DNA from: Synanceia verrucosa
Taxonomy: Eukaryota > Chordata > Actinopteri > Perciformes > Synanceiidae
Assembly (NCBI GenBank): GCA_029721515.1
Contig: CM056563.1
Span: 20,217,954 to 20,281,953 of the forward strand
Reading direction: 5' to 3'
Length of the DNA stretch: 64,000 nt
Part shown: one piece after another, positions 51,396-63,803 of the stretch
How positions within the stretch are numbered: the stretch's first letter is position 1
Layout: the number at the start of each line of letters is the position of its first letter
Translations under genes and position numbers: made by a program
The notes under the pieces: model-generated
Seen by the model: only the letters and a program-made list of their open reading frames with translations
Databases searched by the model: none
Told to the model about the DNA's origin: nothing

Positions 51396-52937
51396 GTTGT
51401 TTTTTTTTTTAAATTAAGTTATGCTAAAGCTAATGCTGAATCCCCACCAGAGCAGCTGCCATGAAATGCCAGTCAATATATTTCCAGGTATGCTAAGCTA
51501 CAGCTGCTGCAAACACCTCCACTATTTACATTTCTGACTTACTACTCTGTTGCTGCCCTTCAATAGTAATGTTGCTAATCTCTTTTTCTCCAGTTGCAGT
51601 GAAAAACTAAAAGCACAACCTCCATACCAAAAAAATGTAAGTACACCACTCTGATGTTTGCAGTAGCCGCCCCTCTCCTTTGACTGGCCCAGATGGGGAA
51701 AGGGATCGATACCTCGCTGTGCCAGAGCCTCATAAATCTGGAGAAATCTTTTTATGCCATATGAGCCCTCTACTTATCTCTGGTTCCAACTAGAAACACA
51801 GAAACAAGGCTTTTTGTGTGTTCGACTGGACTGCTTGGGGATTGGAACAGCGTTTATCAACCGGCCCATTGAGACTGTTGTATTGTTGTCGTCTCTTTCT
51901 GTTCACATCACATTTATGGGAGTCTGTCTTATGTCCTGACAAGGTTACAGATGATGAATGGTTTCACTTTCGTCCAGAAATATTCCCCCTTCAGGACATA
52001 TGCTGCTGTTCCTCCTCTTTAATTCACCCTCCCACTTTCTATCCTCAATGAAGGTATTCATCGCTCTCCTTATTCTCCCTTCTATAATCAACATTTTCCT
52101 TTTGGTACTCCTTCATTCTATTTCCATCATCTCTCTCTTTCTGTCATATATACATTTTTTAAACTTAACTCATTCTTCTAATTTCTAAAGTTGGTATTAG
52201 AAATCACAGACCTTGCATGGCAAAGCCTCCTTGACAGCTTCATACCGGTGAGGCATCGATCCCTCCTTGTAGCCTCAGTGACGACCTTGAGGATAGTCTG
52301 CTTTAGTCAAATGCTTTTGGGTTCCTCGTGTGCAGCTGTTTCAAAAGCACTGTTGGCCTTGCTTCTCCCAACTGACAGACAACTAAGCACACATTTACAG
52401 TTCATGCATTCATCCAAAGTCAGACTACAGCAAGCAGCCATGTTGGGTCATCCACACCATAATAACACTACTTTAGAAGCAATGGAAGTGGCAGACTCTA
52501 ACCAGAATTTTACAAGCATATCAATTCAGGTTGAGCTGTGCATTAAAATTGTTACTGATTTGTTAATTGCTACCATTTCTGTCTTGATTTTAGTGAAACA
52601 CATTTGAGTTGATTTGACTTTAATTGAATTTATTCAGTTATCTCTCACATCCGTCGCAGACACACAAAAACATGAGTGCGCTCAAATCGTTCTCCAGTGA
52701 TCATCAGTGTAGAGAGGAGAAAACAATAAAAAAAAAAAAAAAATGTGTCATAGGAGTCCACAATAATCCCCTCCAGCCTGAATGACTCAACATGGATTAA
52801 TAACAGGGATCAGAGTGACACAAACTGCAGTCAATGGCAGAGACTGAGGAAGGAGGAGAGAAAGACACATTTATTTAAGTCTGAACCAAACCAGCCTCAC
52901 ACACACGGACACACACTTCCAATAGATAGCTGAAGCA
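51396..52937. other. intergenic DNA, no gene recognised
   Basis: The 138-codon frame at 52191-52607 has no recognised motif. T/C-rich sequence spans about 52000-52190. Confidence 0.4.
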
Positions 52938-53197
52938 CAGTGGCTTCATTAGGCCCCCCTAAAATATTCGTAACCCCCCCCCCCCAAAATAATTTGGTTC
53001 ATTTTATTTCCTTTTTTTACAAAGAAAAATTTGGATCGTCACATTCTGTGTGAAAGCATTCACGACAAAAAAAAAAACAGTACAAAGAAATATATTGATG
53101 TGCAAAATTAATTAATGACACAAAAAAAATATATTCTTTAGTTTATGTCAATGTTCTTCTTAAACCCCCTTAAATAATTCGGTGTTGTTTTATTTCC

Positions 53198-53228
<31 letters not shown>

Positions 53229-53489
53229 AAAGTCCTAAACACGGTCTCCCCCTTGTGGCCCGATCATTAAAAAACATGCATTAAAGTGACCCCTTTGGAG
53301 GCAAAAACACTTACTAAAGTGCTCTTTTGCGAGGCAAAAAACACACATTAAGTGCTCCTGTTGGAGCACTTAATGTGTGTTTTTTGGATGTGTGTTTTTT
53401 TGGATTGTTAAACATCATAAACTTCACTTTAACCCCCTCACCTGGGGGTGAAGCCCCCCCCTTGGCCTTAAAACCTAGCGACGCCCCTG
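52938..53489. mobile_element. hAT-like nonautonomous element (family Y, copy 2)
   Basis: The left terminus CAGTGGCTTCATTAGG and the inverted right terminus CAGGGGCGTCGCTAGG match at 12 of 16 positions, a hAT-like terminus style. The right subterminal C/G-rich block also forms CTGGGGGTGAAGCCCCCC. No 8-bp target duplication is visible, so the superfamily is tentative. Shares its ends and inner blocks with 5840-8006. Confidence 0.6.
53336..53385. repeat. perfect 23-bp hairpin, 4-nt loop, within family Y copy 2
   Basis: The arm AAAAAACACACATTAAGTGC plus TCC (53336-53358) pairs exactly with 53363-53385 around TGTT. It is absent from the family Y copy at 5840-8006, where TA repeats and Tc1 occupy this place. 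Confidence 0.85.
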
Positions 53490-53838
53490 GGTCTACTTCT
53501 CCCAGACATTTTGATGTGAGCGCTCATATTTATACTGATATGTCATAATATTTCACACGCTGAAACAAAAGCGAGCTGCACTTGTTCCAGGTTTCTGGAG
53601 GGAATTATTTTAGCAGTGAAACATCTGAACAATCTGCAACGGAGTCAAAGAGCTTAATGAAGAACTTAAGAGGGAGTTCATCCTTAAGTAATAATCTAAC
53701 AGAGTTCTTCTGTCAAAAGGAAAAGACAAGAAAAGGACGAGGAGGCGAGGAGCGGCAGACAGCGTCTCCTTTATCTGCTCTGTAATAAAGCATGAAATAG
53801 TCCAGGGTAACTCTGGCACCGACGCCAGCGTTCAACCG

Positions 53839-54350
53839 TCAATCAAAGGAGACGCCTTACGACAAAGACGCACCGTGTTCTGTGATAGCTTTCATGTTGC
53901 ACTGAAAATACACGGAAACAAGCATCTGGGCGATAAAAAGGAACGTACCATGAAATTAAAATGTATAAAGGAATAATGTAAAATATTCCCTTTCATTCAC
54001 CCCGAGGATGATTTAATGGCAGCCAATGACTGCCCTAAAAAGAGTCAGATGACAAAACAGAGGTGTCAAAAAAAACACTCCCTTTAAATTATATAAATGA
54101 TAAACCCAGCCATATCAAATTTAGACAGTTGGTAAATCAAATAAATGCATTTAGGTGGAATTGATGGCTTTCTTTTTACTCTATCATCACTAAAACAAAC
54201 AGACAATACTCCAGTCGCTCATATTCTATTCAATGTTAGAAGTAAAGCTACAATTCTCAGAATAATACCAACATTCAGGCTCCCTCATGTGGCTCAAAGG
54301 TGTGATTTTATCTTAGAGCAAATCTCTGTCTGAATGACTGCTCTAAACCA
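53839..54350 (+). repeat. diverged duplicated segment, copy 2
   Basis: Partner of 50905-51395, in the same orientation, with start points about 2.9 kb apart. It holds a ~35-bp insertion (TGATTTAATGGCAGCCAATG region) absent from copy 1. Confidence 0.8.
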
Positions 54351-55061
54351 CATGAGTCCAGACATGCAGTACTGAACATACACACAGACTGGGCAGCAGC
54401 TTCATAACCACCTAAATAGAATTAACCTAGCTAAAGTGAGTGGTTTTCCTGCCTGAACTGCAGACATTTGCATGTCATACACGTGTGAAAATGCATACTC
54501 ATGACACACAAAATGTGGTGATATTTATGCGTCTTCCCCTGAGACCGGATCGCTAAAAGGCACAGATAATAAACTGCACACAATGCTAATGTCCTCACCT
54601 ATCTTGTCACTAAAAGTAACCTGCTGTTACCATGAGAATAGAGACCATGAAGTCCCAAAGCCTCGACAAGAGAGCCGACAAGCAGCACAGCGAGCTCTCC
54701 GACAGCACCAGCAGCTGGCTGACAAGCAGACCGGTCCCGAGGGAAAAAGGCCGTCCTGGTGACCGGCTCGCTGTACTCTACCAGATATGCTGTCATTGTG
54801 TCTGTGTGTCCTGCAGAGAGTGCGAGAGTGTGTGTGTCGACTACAAAAGCAGGAAGCAACTGTAGAGTGTGTCGCTTCACGTGTGACACTGAAGCCTAAC
54901 AGGTGTGACTTCTGTCTGCAACCAGGATGGGCGTACAAGTCCAAAATGTTTCCTTACCACACTTAGTTTATGTAGTCTGCTTTAAGTGCTTCTTTACTTC
55001 ACCTTAACCATTCAAGGTCAACGTCTAACCTCAAACACTCTGAATACCTCACTATTAACTA
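54351..55061. other. intergenic DNA with a GC-rich patch
   Basis: Apart from the possible exon at 54602-54825, nothing is recognised. Confidence 0.4.
54602..54825 (-). other. possible unidentified exon on the minus strand
   Basis: A CpG-richer patch. On the minus strand an acceptor-like CTCTCGCACTCTCTGCAG (about 54816) precedes an ATG frame, MTAYLVEYSEPVTRTAFFPR onward, of 66 codons to TAG. Donor-like GTAACA or GTGAGG signals lie at its end (near 54630 and 54600). I recognise no family and no neighbouring exons, so this may be chance. Confidence 0.2.
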
Positions 55062-55864
55062 CACTAAGAGGCATTAAAAACACAACATTGTATTTTTTTA
55101 TATATTAATTTGAATTTTCATAATTTATTGGGCGACTTCACTTGGTATGATACTGAACATGAATGAACAAAAGCAACAATAGAAAAATTAATCGACATGG
55201 ATTACAAATGTCAGTATCTTGTGTGATCGTCGTGGCATAGACATGATGAGCGCATTGATTTCAGCCACTGGAATCGCTTCCCACTCTTCCAAGAGTGCAG
55301 TACGGAGATCAGCAACCGTCACCAGCAGTGGAATACGATGCCGTACACGGCGATCCAGATTGTCTCAAAGGTGTTCAATCGGATTCATATTGGGGGAATA
55401 AGGCGGCCAGTCCATAACCTGTACATTATGTCTGTGCATAACGTGCCTGCAGGCGTGAGATAATGCATCTGTGGACGCCAAAATGCCTGTCTACCCTCGC
55501 TTCGGTCATTGTGGATCTCAGCATACCAATGGCCTGCTCCCTCATGTTTGCTGCTAAGCGTGGCATGGTGACCGTCTGTGACAGCTTGCATTTTTCCTCC
55601 AGGTTTTTAAAGCCTTGACCAGTTGAGCTGAAATCACCAAAAGAACTCACTGAAAGCTTTCAGACAATGTCCTAACGAATCACACATGCAAAAACAGGGA
55701 TTGGTACCGTCTGCCACATTAATTTATTGTTTGAGCTGAAAAATGTGGCTCCATAGTTTCAATAGCCACGAGTGGTAGTAAACAAAACATTCTTTTGTAT
55801 ACAAAGTTGTTGTATCCAATTTTATTTTACATTGACTTTGTTGCATTTTTAATGCCTCTTAGTA
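55062..55864 (-). mobile_element. internally deleted Tc1-like element of a third family, 803 bp
   Basis: Termini ACTAAGAGGCATTAAAAA match inverted over about 26 bp with a few mismatches, flanked by TA. On the minus strand a 46-residue N-terminal piece (55566 down to about 55430, MPRLAANMREQAIGMLRSTM) is followed directly by a C-terminal remnant (about 55410-55205: SPNMNPIEHL, a stop, then DNLDRRVRHRIPLL and INALIMSMPRR). The centre of the transposase, with both catalytic Asp residues, is lost; the NPIE glutamate remains. Confidence 0.85.
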
Positions 55865-55866
55865 TA

Positions 55867-55942
55867 TTAACTCTTTGATTGCCATTGACGCACAAACAAA
55901 GCACTTTCTGTTTTATAAAAGGGCTGGCAGTCAATGAGTTAA
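55867..55942. repeat. 76-bp minimal copy of TTAA MITE family X (copy J)
   Basis: TTAACTCTTTGATTGCCATTGACG at the left (first 18: TTAACTCTTTGATTGCCA) and GGCTGGCAGTCAATGAGTTAA at the right (last 17: GGCAGTCAATGAGTTAA) are both termini of family X joined with only about 35 bp between. It begins 3 bases after the Tc1-derived element at 55062-55864. Confidence 0.85.
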
Positions 55943-55984
55943 AGATCAATACCAAAGATTAACTATTCACAATGCCTAATGTCA

Positions 55985-56260
55985 CGTTACTTTCTAGACA
56001 CATCTGTTTGTTGGTCCACCACTTTAGTCCAGGATGGATTGGGCACAACCAGCCTATTCATGGTTACCAGAGGATGAATCACTGAGATCAATCAATGACT
56101 CTTCCCCCTGGTGGCACCATACAGTTCATATTTAAATAAGAAAACCAGCTAATGGATGCACTGCCCTGAAACCTCAGAAGCATATTCATGTCCCTCTCAG
56201 GATGAAATGCATTCACTTTGTTGATGTTGTCATTTTTAATCTAGCGCCTGTTGCTTTTTA
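55985..56260 (+). repeat. worn copy of common fish repeat (family Z)
   Basis: TTGTTGGTCCACCACTTTAG, TTCATGGTTACCAGAGGATG and CCCCTGGTGGCACCAT resemble the repeat also seen at 43320-43475. Assigned from memory. Confidence 0.45.
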
Positions 56261-59595
<3,335 letters not shown>

Positions 59596-59972
59596 TTTAT
59601 TATAATATGTTGTATATACGGCCCCATCCACTGTTAGAAATTAAAAACAAAGCTCTTAAAGAGAATTAAATCATCTTTGTGATGTTCATGTTACAGCAGA
59701 GTTCATTGTGTGTGTGTGTGTTTTTTTCTTAGTTTGACTTGACATGAAGCAAAAGAAATAGACTTAAAAACATGCAAAGGGACCTTGGGCATAAACAAAG
59801 CTGTCACGCTAATTTCAAGCATGATCAATGCATAATAGGGTTTCAGCACACTGCTGCCTCTTTGGCCCAGTGGCACAAATTAATTAATGCACGTGAGGAG
59901 TGAATGTTTCATATTTAAACACCTGTAACAATAAAATATTTCTATCTCTCTCTATTTCTGTTGTTGTGTGGG
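59596..59972 (-). other. probable dhx58 3' UTR ending at a minus-strand AATAAA
   Basis: Downstream of the dhx58 stop the minus strand is A/T-rich and non-coding. The first AATAAA on that strand is at 59601-59596; another is at 59193-59188. The 3' end is inferred only from these hexamers, so the length is uncertain. Confidence 0.4.
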
Positions 59973-60158
59973 TTAATTTAAAAGGTCGGGGAAGTTGTCT
60001 CTGCAGTATTCTTCAAAGCTGAAGTCCTGAACAGTGAAAGGTACATCCTTCCACTTCTTCACAGTCAGTCTGTCATCTCTGGTCTCCAGGGCCAAGTTGT
60101 TAATGGCTAGATTGGGCAACAGGGCGATACCTTTGTACTTCATTTCAAACCCCCAGGC
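59973..60158 (-). CDS. dhx58: dhx58 terminal coding exon
   Basis: The exon starts after acceptor AAATTCCAG, encodes AWGFEMKYKGIALLPNLAIN and onward, and ends VPFTVQDFSFEEYCRDNFPD followed by LLN and TAA. The length and the K-K-W-x-x-VPF-x-VQDF ending match the C-terminus of LGP2 proteins. The open frame extends 14 codons upstream of the acceptor with a Met, but the acceptor and the continuity with the previous exon decide the border. Confidence 0.95.
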   Translation of the reverse strand, partial: AWGFEMKYKGIALLPNLAINNLALETRDDRLTVKKWKDVPFTVQDFSFEEYCRDNFPDLLN

Positions 60159-63100
60159 CTGGAATTTAAGGAGGAATAAAACACACCTGAGCACCAACAT
60201 CAGCTCTGTGGATCAGTGTTACTCTGTGTTTTATATACCATGCTCATTTTCAGAAAAACGTTTGCATGTTTTAATGAAAAAAAAGACATAATTTTTTAGC
60301 ACCTCGTGACAAAAACTTTGGTGCACCTTTGCAAAGGTAGTTCTCATGATATATTTTTATAAAAAAAAAAAAAAAACGTGTCACATGAAGGAGAGCTAAA
60401 TCTGAACTTTAGCATCTTTCGGCAAACTGAATGGCTCGTCTTATTTCAGTTTGTTTGTTTGCAGATACTCCAGAAAAGCCAAATGTATGAGCACTGAAAA
60501 GGTACACTTTTTAATGATATGTCCCCTTTAAATTAATATTTGGCAGACGGTCACTGTACCTGGTTGCAGTTTCTGCAACTTATCATCCGCCCAGGCTCCC
60601 AGTCCTCAAAACTCCTCTCTAGTATCACCTGCCCACCAACGTTATAGTGTTTCCTGGAAGTGAAGATAAACCACGATTAGAGCCATAAAGAGCTTTCATA
60701 TTCAGCTTCTGTGTGTCCTCTTCACCTCTTATACCACAAAGAGTATGACTCACTTAAAGTCAGAATTGACGATGACGTAGTGTGATTTGTCCAGATGTCT
60801 GATGTCGCTGGCAGAAGCCACAGACTTGAAACAGTTTCGACACAACAGCTGGACGTTAGCAGCACTGTTGCGCTTCTTCTTCTCCATTTTGCAGCTCTCT
60901 TCAAACTTTCTGCAAAGAACTGCCTCCTTCTGCAGCTCTGTTATCTGAAGACAAAGAAGAAGGTGATGGCAGGAACAGGAAGCAGTGACAGGAAAGGATG
61001 ACGATGGACAGAGCGCCGCAGCCTCACCTTTTTACAAAACTCTCTGGGGTTCATATCTTGGACCACAGCTATGGCTTTTCCAGTCAGCTCTTCCAGATGT
61101 TCGTTTCTGAGTTCTCGCTGAACTTCCCGTCCTCCTTTCTGGGCGACCACTGAATACTGGCTGTCTCTCGCTCGGGCTCGTCCGCTGGCCTGCTGCTGGG
61201 CGATCTCATTGGTCATCAGTCCGTAGCGTACCACCAGGCTGCACTCTGGGATGTCCAGGCCTTCTTCGGCCACACTGGTGGAGATCAGGAGGTTGAGCGG
61301 ACCTTGGCGGAAATTGCGGATGGTGTCTTTCTGCTCGTGCTGAGAGGACATCCCATCAGGACTGAGTCATACAAAAGCAGCATTTACTGAACTGGAATGA
61401 CTGTATGTGAACACACCTGCGTCATGGAAGTGATGCCATTGCCGGCCCCAGTGAGGATGGCTGCCTTGACTCCAGCTTCCTGTAAGGCTTTATTGTTGAG
61501 GACCCAGTCGTTCAGGCAGTGGATGCTTTTACGGGTTTTACTGAAGAGGATCCCCTTTGAGTTCATGTTTGGACCGAACTGTCTGAGCAGAGTGCTCTCA
61601 AGTTTGCCCATCTTGGGGTTCTCGTAGCGATGATCTTCTGCCAGTTTCAGCAGCTCCACCTGATTCTCTGTGTAAAAGCACAATGGCCTGTGAAAATACC
61701 CTAATGAAACTATGCATTTGAAACAAGCCGTCAGGATCAAAGACTTTATAAAAAGAGCAAACCATATAACAAATGATAAAAAAAAATACATTTTATTCAT
61801 CTGATAAGTGTGTTTAATTAACAGTTAATTTGCAATTAATAATATTTGTTCTTCCTTTTTATTTGGTACATAATGTAAATTTTTATTCTATTATTATTAA
61901 AAACAAACAACAAAAAAAGCAACAAGAACCATACTTAAGGTTGGCTATAAGGAGCACACTAATCAGTTATTTTTACAGTAAAGATAATTAAAATTCCTCA
62001 ATATAGCTTCTTTTCAAAAAACAATAATAATGCATAAGGCAAGAAACTTCCAGGAAGCATTCAAAATCTGTTTGCAACTGTAGAGATGGTGATAATCTGA
62101 GGGGTGAACACAGTTTAAGAGAGGAAATGAAGAAATGTTTTAAATGATGTAGAAAGAAATTATTTTCACAAGATATTATGATGGTATGAAGGTTATTAAG
62201 AGGCAGACTTGACTACTGAAACAGTGTATTCACTGGTCTCTCTCTCTGTCTGCAGCTGATCCAGAATGCTGCTGCTCGAGTCCTCACTAAAAAAGTGGAT
62301 CACATCAGTCCAGTTCTGAGCTCTGTGCTCTGGCTCCCTGTCAGGGTAAGAATTGATTTCAAAGTATTACTGTTGGTTTATAAAGCACTAAATGGTATGG
62401 GGCCAAAATAGCTGTCTGATCTCCTGCTACAGTATGAGCCATCCAGACCCCTCCCGTCATCTGGTTCAGATCTGCTTACTGTCCCCAGAGTCAGAACTAA
62501 ACATGGAGCGTTCAGTTTCTATGCTCCTTATATCTGGAACAAACTTCCAGAAAACTGCAGGTCAGCTCTCACTTCTTTTAAATCAAGGCTGAAGACCTTT
62601 CTATTTGCCGGTGCTTTTTACTAATTTCTACTGCACTGTAACTTCTATCCTTGGATTTTATATCTGTCCTATTCTATTTTAGATGTCTTGTTGCTTTCAA
62701 TGTGTTATATTTTAATTCTTGATGTTTTATGTAAAGTTTTAGGAATTGCTCTGTTGCTGAAATATGCTATATAAATAACATTGCCTTGCCTATTATCATT
62801 AGTGATAACATGGCTGAGGCTATTGTTATTAAATTAATGATGGTATTTAAATTGTATACTTCTGTCTGTTTCTCTTACAGTATATGACATATGGAAATAT
62901 AGGTAATTATCTTTATGTTTGTAAGAATACATTGTTTATGTTTATGGAGATGTTTTGTTAGCAATGTCCAATCAAGAAAATGACATGGACACAGTTGTTT
63001 GGTCATAAGATCTGCATTAGTCTGTATTAACTGATCCTTTTTGAATATGTTGACAAGATAATGTTTTGTTTTGTGTATTTTTTATTAGTTATTGACTTCA

Positions 63101-63803
63101 TATTTGAAATAAATGACTAAATAAATGAAATGAAATTAAATGAATTATTCTATTATGTCATTACTGTCTTATGTTGCTGTGGTGGGTGAATTTCACCCAA
63201 TGTGGCATAAATAAAACAAAAATATTAAAAAAAAAAAAAAAAAAAAAAAAATTCTATTTCTGTTTATTTGTGATGTCACAGTTTGACAAAATGGACTATT
63301 TCACAGTTTTAAACTTTAAAAACAGACAACTTTTACCTTGGAAAAGTCCCACCAGGAAGAAGTCTGTCCCATCCATCGCTGTGATGCACTTGTTGATGTA
63401 GAATTCATCCAGGGAGCGGTAGGCATCCATCATTCGCAGCGTGTCGTTGATGAGCAGGGCGTCGTTGTACCGTCTGAGGTGGACAGCACACTGTGCCAGC
63501 AGCCTGTTGTTTTCTCTTACTCCTGATTTAAATTCAAATCATGCAGGAGCATCATCAGAAGCTTCCTCTACACATCTGATTCATATTTAATGTGTCTTAA
63601 ATGTTCTCCGTGCCGTCACAAGCGAACACTTTGTTCCATTATGGTATGAAAAAACAAAATAAAGTGGCACCTCGCTGCTCCAGTATCATCACATCTGTCT
63701 CGTACTCTTGAGTCCCACATTGTCTCAGTCTGAAGTCTGGAGGAACATTCATGTAGTCATGAATCATCTGCATCATGAGCTTCAGATGATCCCCGAATGG
63801 ATC
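59973..63803 (-). CDS. dhx58: LGP2 (RIG-I-like receptor), C-terminal two thirds, 7 exons, partial
   Basis: LGP2 is a cytoplasmic RNA helicase of the RIG-I-like receptor family. It lacks CARD domains, binds viral double-stranded RNA and tunes MDA5 and RIG-I signalling. Coding exons, read on the minus strand, are 63803-63671, 63522-63337, 61667-61417, 61339-61028, 60944-60754, 60653-60560 and 60158-59973. Their phases join without a break into 450 residues plus TAA. Visible in order are the DPFGD start of the helicase insertion segment, the HLRRYNDALL pincer region, GILFSKTRKS, SVAEEGLDIP (motif V), QASGRARAR (motif VI), and a C-terminal domain with two CxxC pairs (LLCRNC, ISCRNC). The ending VPFTVQDFSFEEYC matches LGP2 rather than MDA5 or RIG-I. 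The amino-terminal helicase half, about 230 residues judging from mammalian LGP2 of about 680 residues, lies beyond position 64000. Identification is from remembered family sequences. The exon structure is read directly. Confidence 0.95.
60560..60653 (-). CDS. dhx58: dhx58 exon f: second zinc-binding pair of the C-terminal domain
   Basis: This 94-bp exon encodes KHYNVGGQVILERSFEDW, then EPGRMISCRNCNQ. ISCRNC supplies the second Cys pair of the zinc site, and the Trp in FEDWEPG corresponds to an RNA-end contact residue in mammalian LGP2. The residues on either side of DW are Glu, where I recall Lys in human LGP2. The acceptor is CTTCCAG and the donor CAG followed by GTACAG. Confidence 0.93.
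60754..60944 (-). CDS. dhx58: dhx58 exon e: bridging helix and first zinc-binding pair
   Basis: This exon of 191 bp begins ITELQKEAVLCRKFEE, contains a Lys-rich linker, then LLCRNCFKSVASASDIRHLD and HYVIVNSDFK. The CRNC pair is the first half of the four-Cys zinc site of the RNA-binding C-terminal domain. The acceptor is TTGTCTTCAG. The donor is AA followed by GTGAGT, and the exon ends in phase 2. Confidence 0.94.
61028..61339 (-). CDS. dhx58: dhx58 exon d: helicase motifs V and VI
   Basis: This exon of 312 bp (104 codons, phase 0 at both ends) begins HEQKDTIRNFRQGPLNLLIS. It carries motif V as TSVAEEGLDIPEC and motif VI as QQQASGRARARDS, and ends DMNPREFCKK before donor GTGAGG. Motif V and VI residues contact RNA and ATP in this family. 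In motif VI the residue before GRAR is Ser, where I recall Arg in human LGP2 and MDA5 (QARGRAR). Confidence 0.96.
61417..61667 (-). CDS. dhx58: dhx58 exon c: start of RecA-like domain 2
   Basis: This exon of 251 bp reads ENQVELLKLAEDHRYENPKM and continues through GILFSKTRKSIHCLNDW to AAILTGAGNGITSMTQ. The ENPK-x-x-LE sequence and the ILF-x-KTR segment (motif IV region) are typical of RIG-I-like helicase domain 2. The acceptor is TTTTACACAG and the donor CGCAG followed by GTGTGT. It follows a 1.67-kb intron that holds an L2-like LINE tail. Confidence 0.95.
62250..62800 (+). mobile_element. 3' end of an L2-like non-LTR retrotransposon inside a dhx58 intron
   Basis: A frame from 62250 to 62624 reads LQLIQNAAARVLTKKVDHIS, then WLPVRVRIDFKVLLLVYKAL, and ends near FKSRLKTFLFAGAFY. 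This is the conserved C-terminal tail of the reverse-transcriptase ORF of L2/CR1-superfamily LINEs in fish. One in-frame TAG stands at 62409-62411; the other 123 sense codons are open. The element ends in the tail GCTATATAAATAACATTGCC with short TTGCC-type repeats, typical of a 3' terminus. It is 5' truncated and lies antisense to dhx58 in the intron 61668-63336. The clade is assigned from memory. Confidence 0.8.
63227..63250. repeat. poly-A run in a dhx58 intron
   Basis: About 24 A residues following AAAATATT, possibly the tail of a plus-strand retroposon too worn to identify. Confidence 0.6.
63337..63522 (-). CDS. dhx58: dhx58 exon b: end of Hel2i and following helices
   Basis: This exon of 186 bp encodes VRENNRLLAQCAVHLRRYND and onward to FFLVGLFQ. 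The HLRRYNDALLIND run is a strong LGP2 signature. The acceptor is ATCAG and the donor CAAG followed by GTAAAA; both sides are phase 1. The block joins the insertion domain to the second RecA-like domain. Confidence 0.92.
63671..63803 (-). CDS. dhx58: dhx58 exon a: helicase insertion segment (Hel2i)
   Basis: This exon encodes 44 residues beginning DPFGDHLKLMMQMIHDYM, the segment that starts the helical insertion in LGP2 and MDA5. The acceptor is CTTTTAG. The donor is GAG followed by GTGCCA, a weak donor beyond the GT, but using it keeps the frame (phase 1) into the next exon. No exon is visible in the 197 bases upstream to the window end, so the preceding exon is outside. Confidence 0.88.

Noticed and set aside
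52191..52607. 138-codon plus-strand open frame
   Set aside because: No recognised domain and no exon signals; likely chance.
59973..63803. MDA5 (ifih1) or RIG-I instead of LGP2
   Set aside because: The C-terminal ending VPFTVQDF, the DPFGD and HLRRYNDALL segments and the termination soon after the domain match LGP2 as I remember it. The CARD-bearing N-terminus that would settle it is outside the window.
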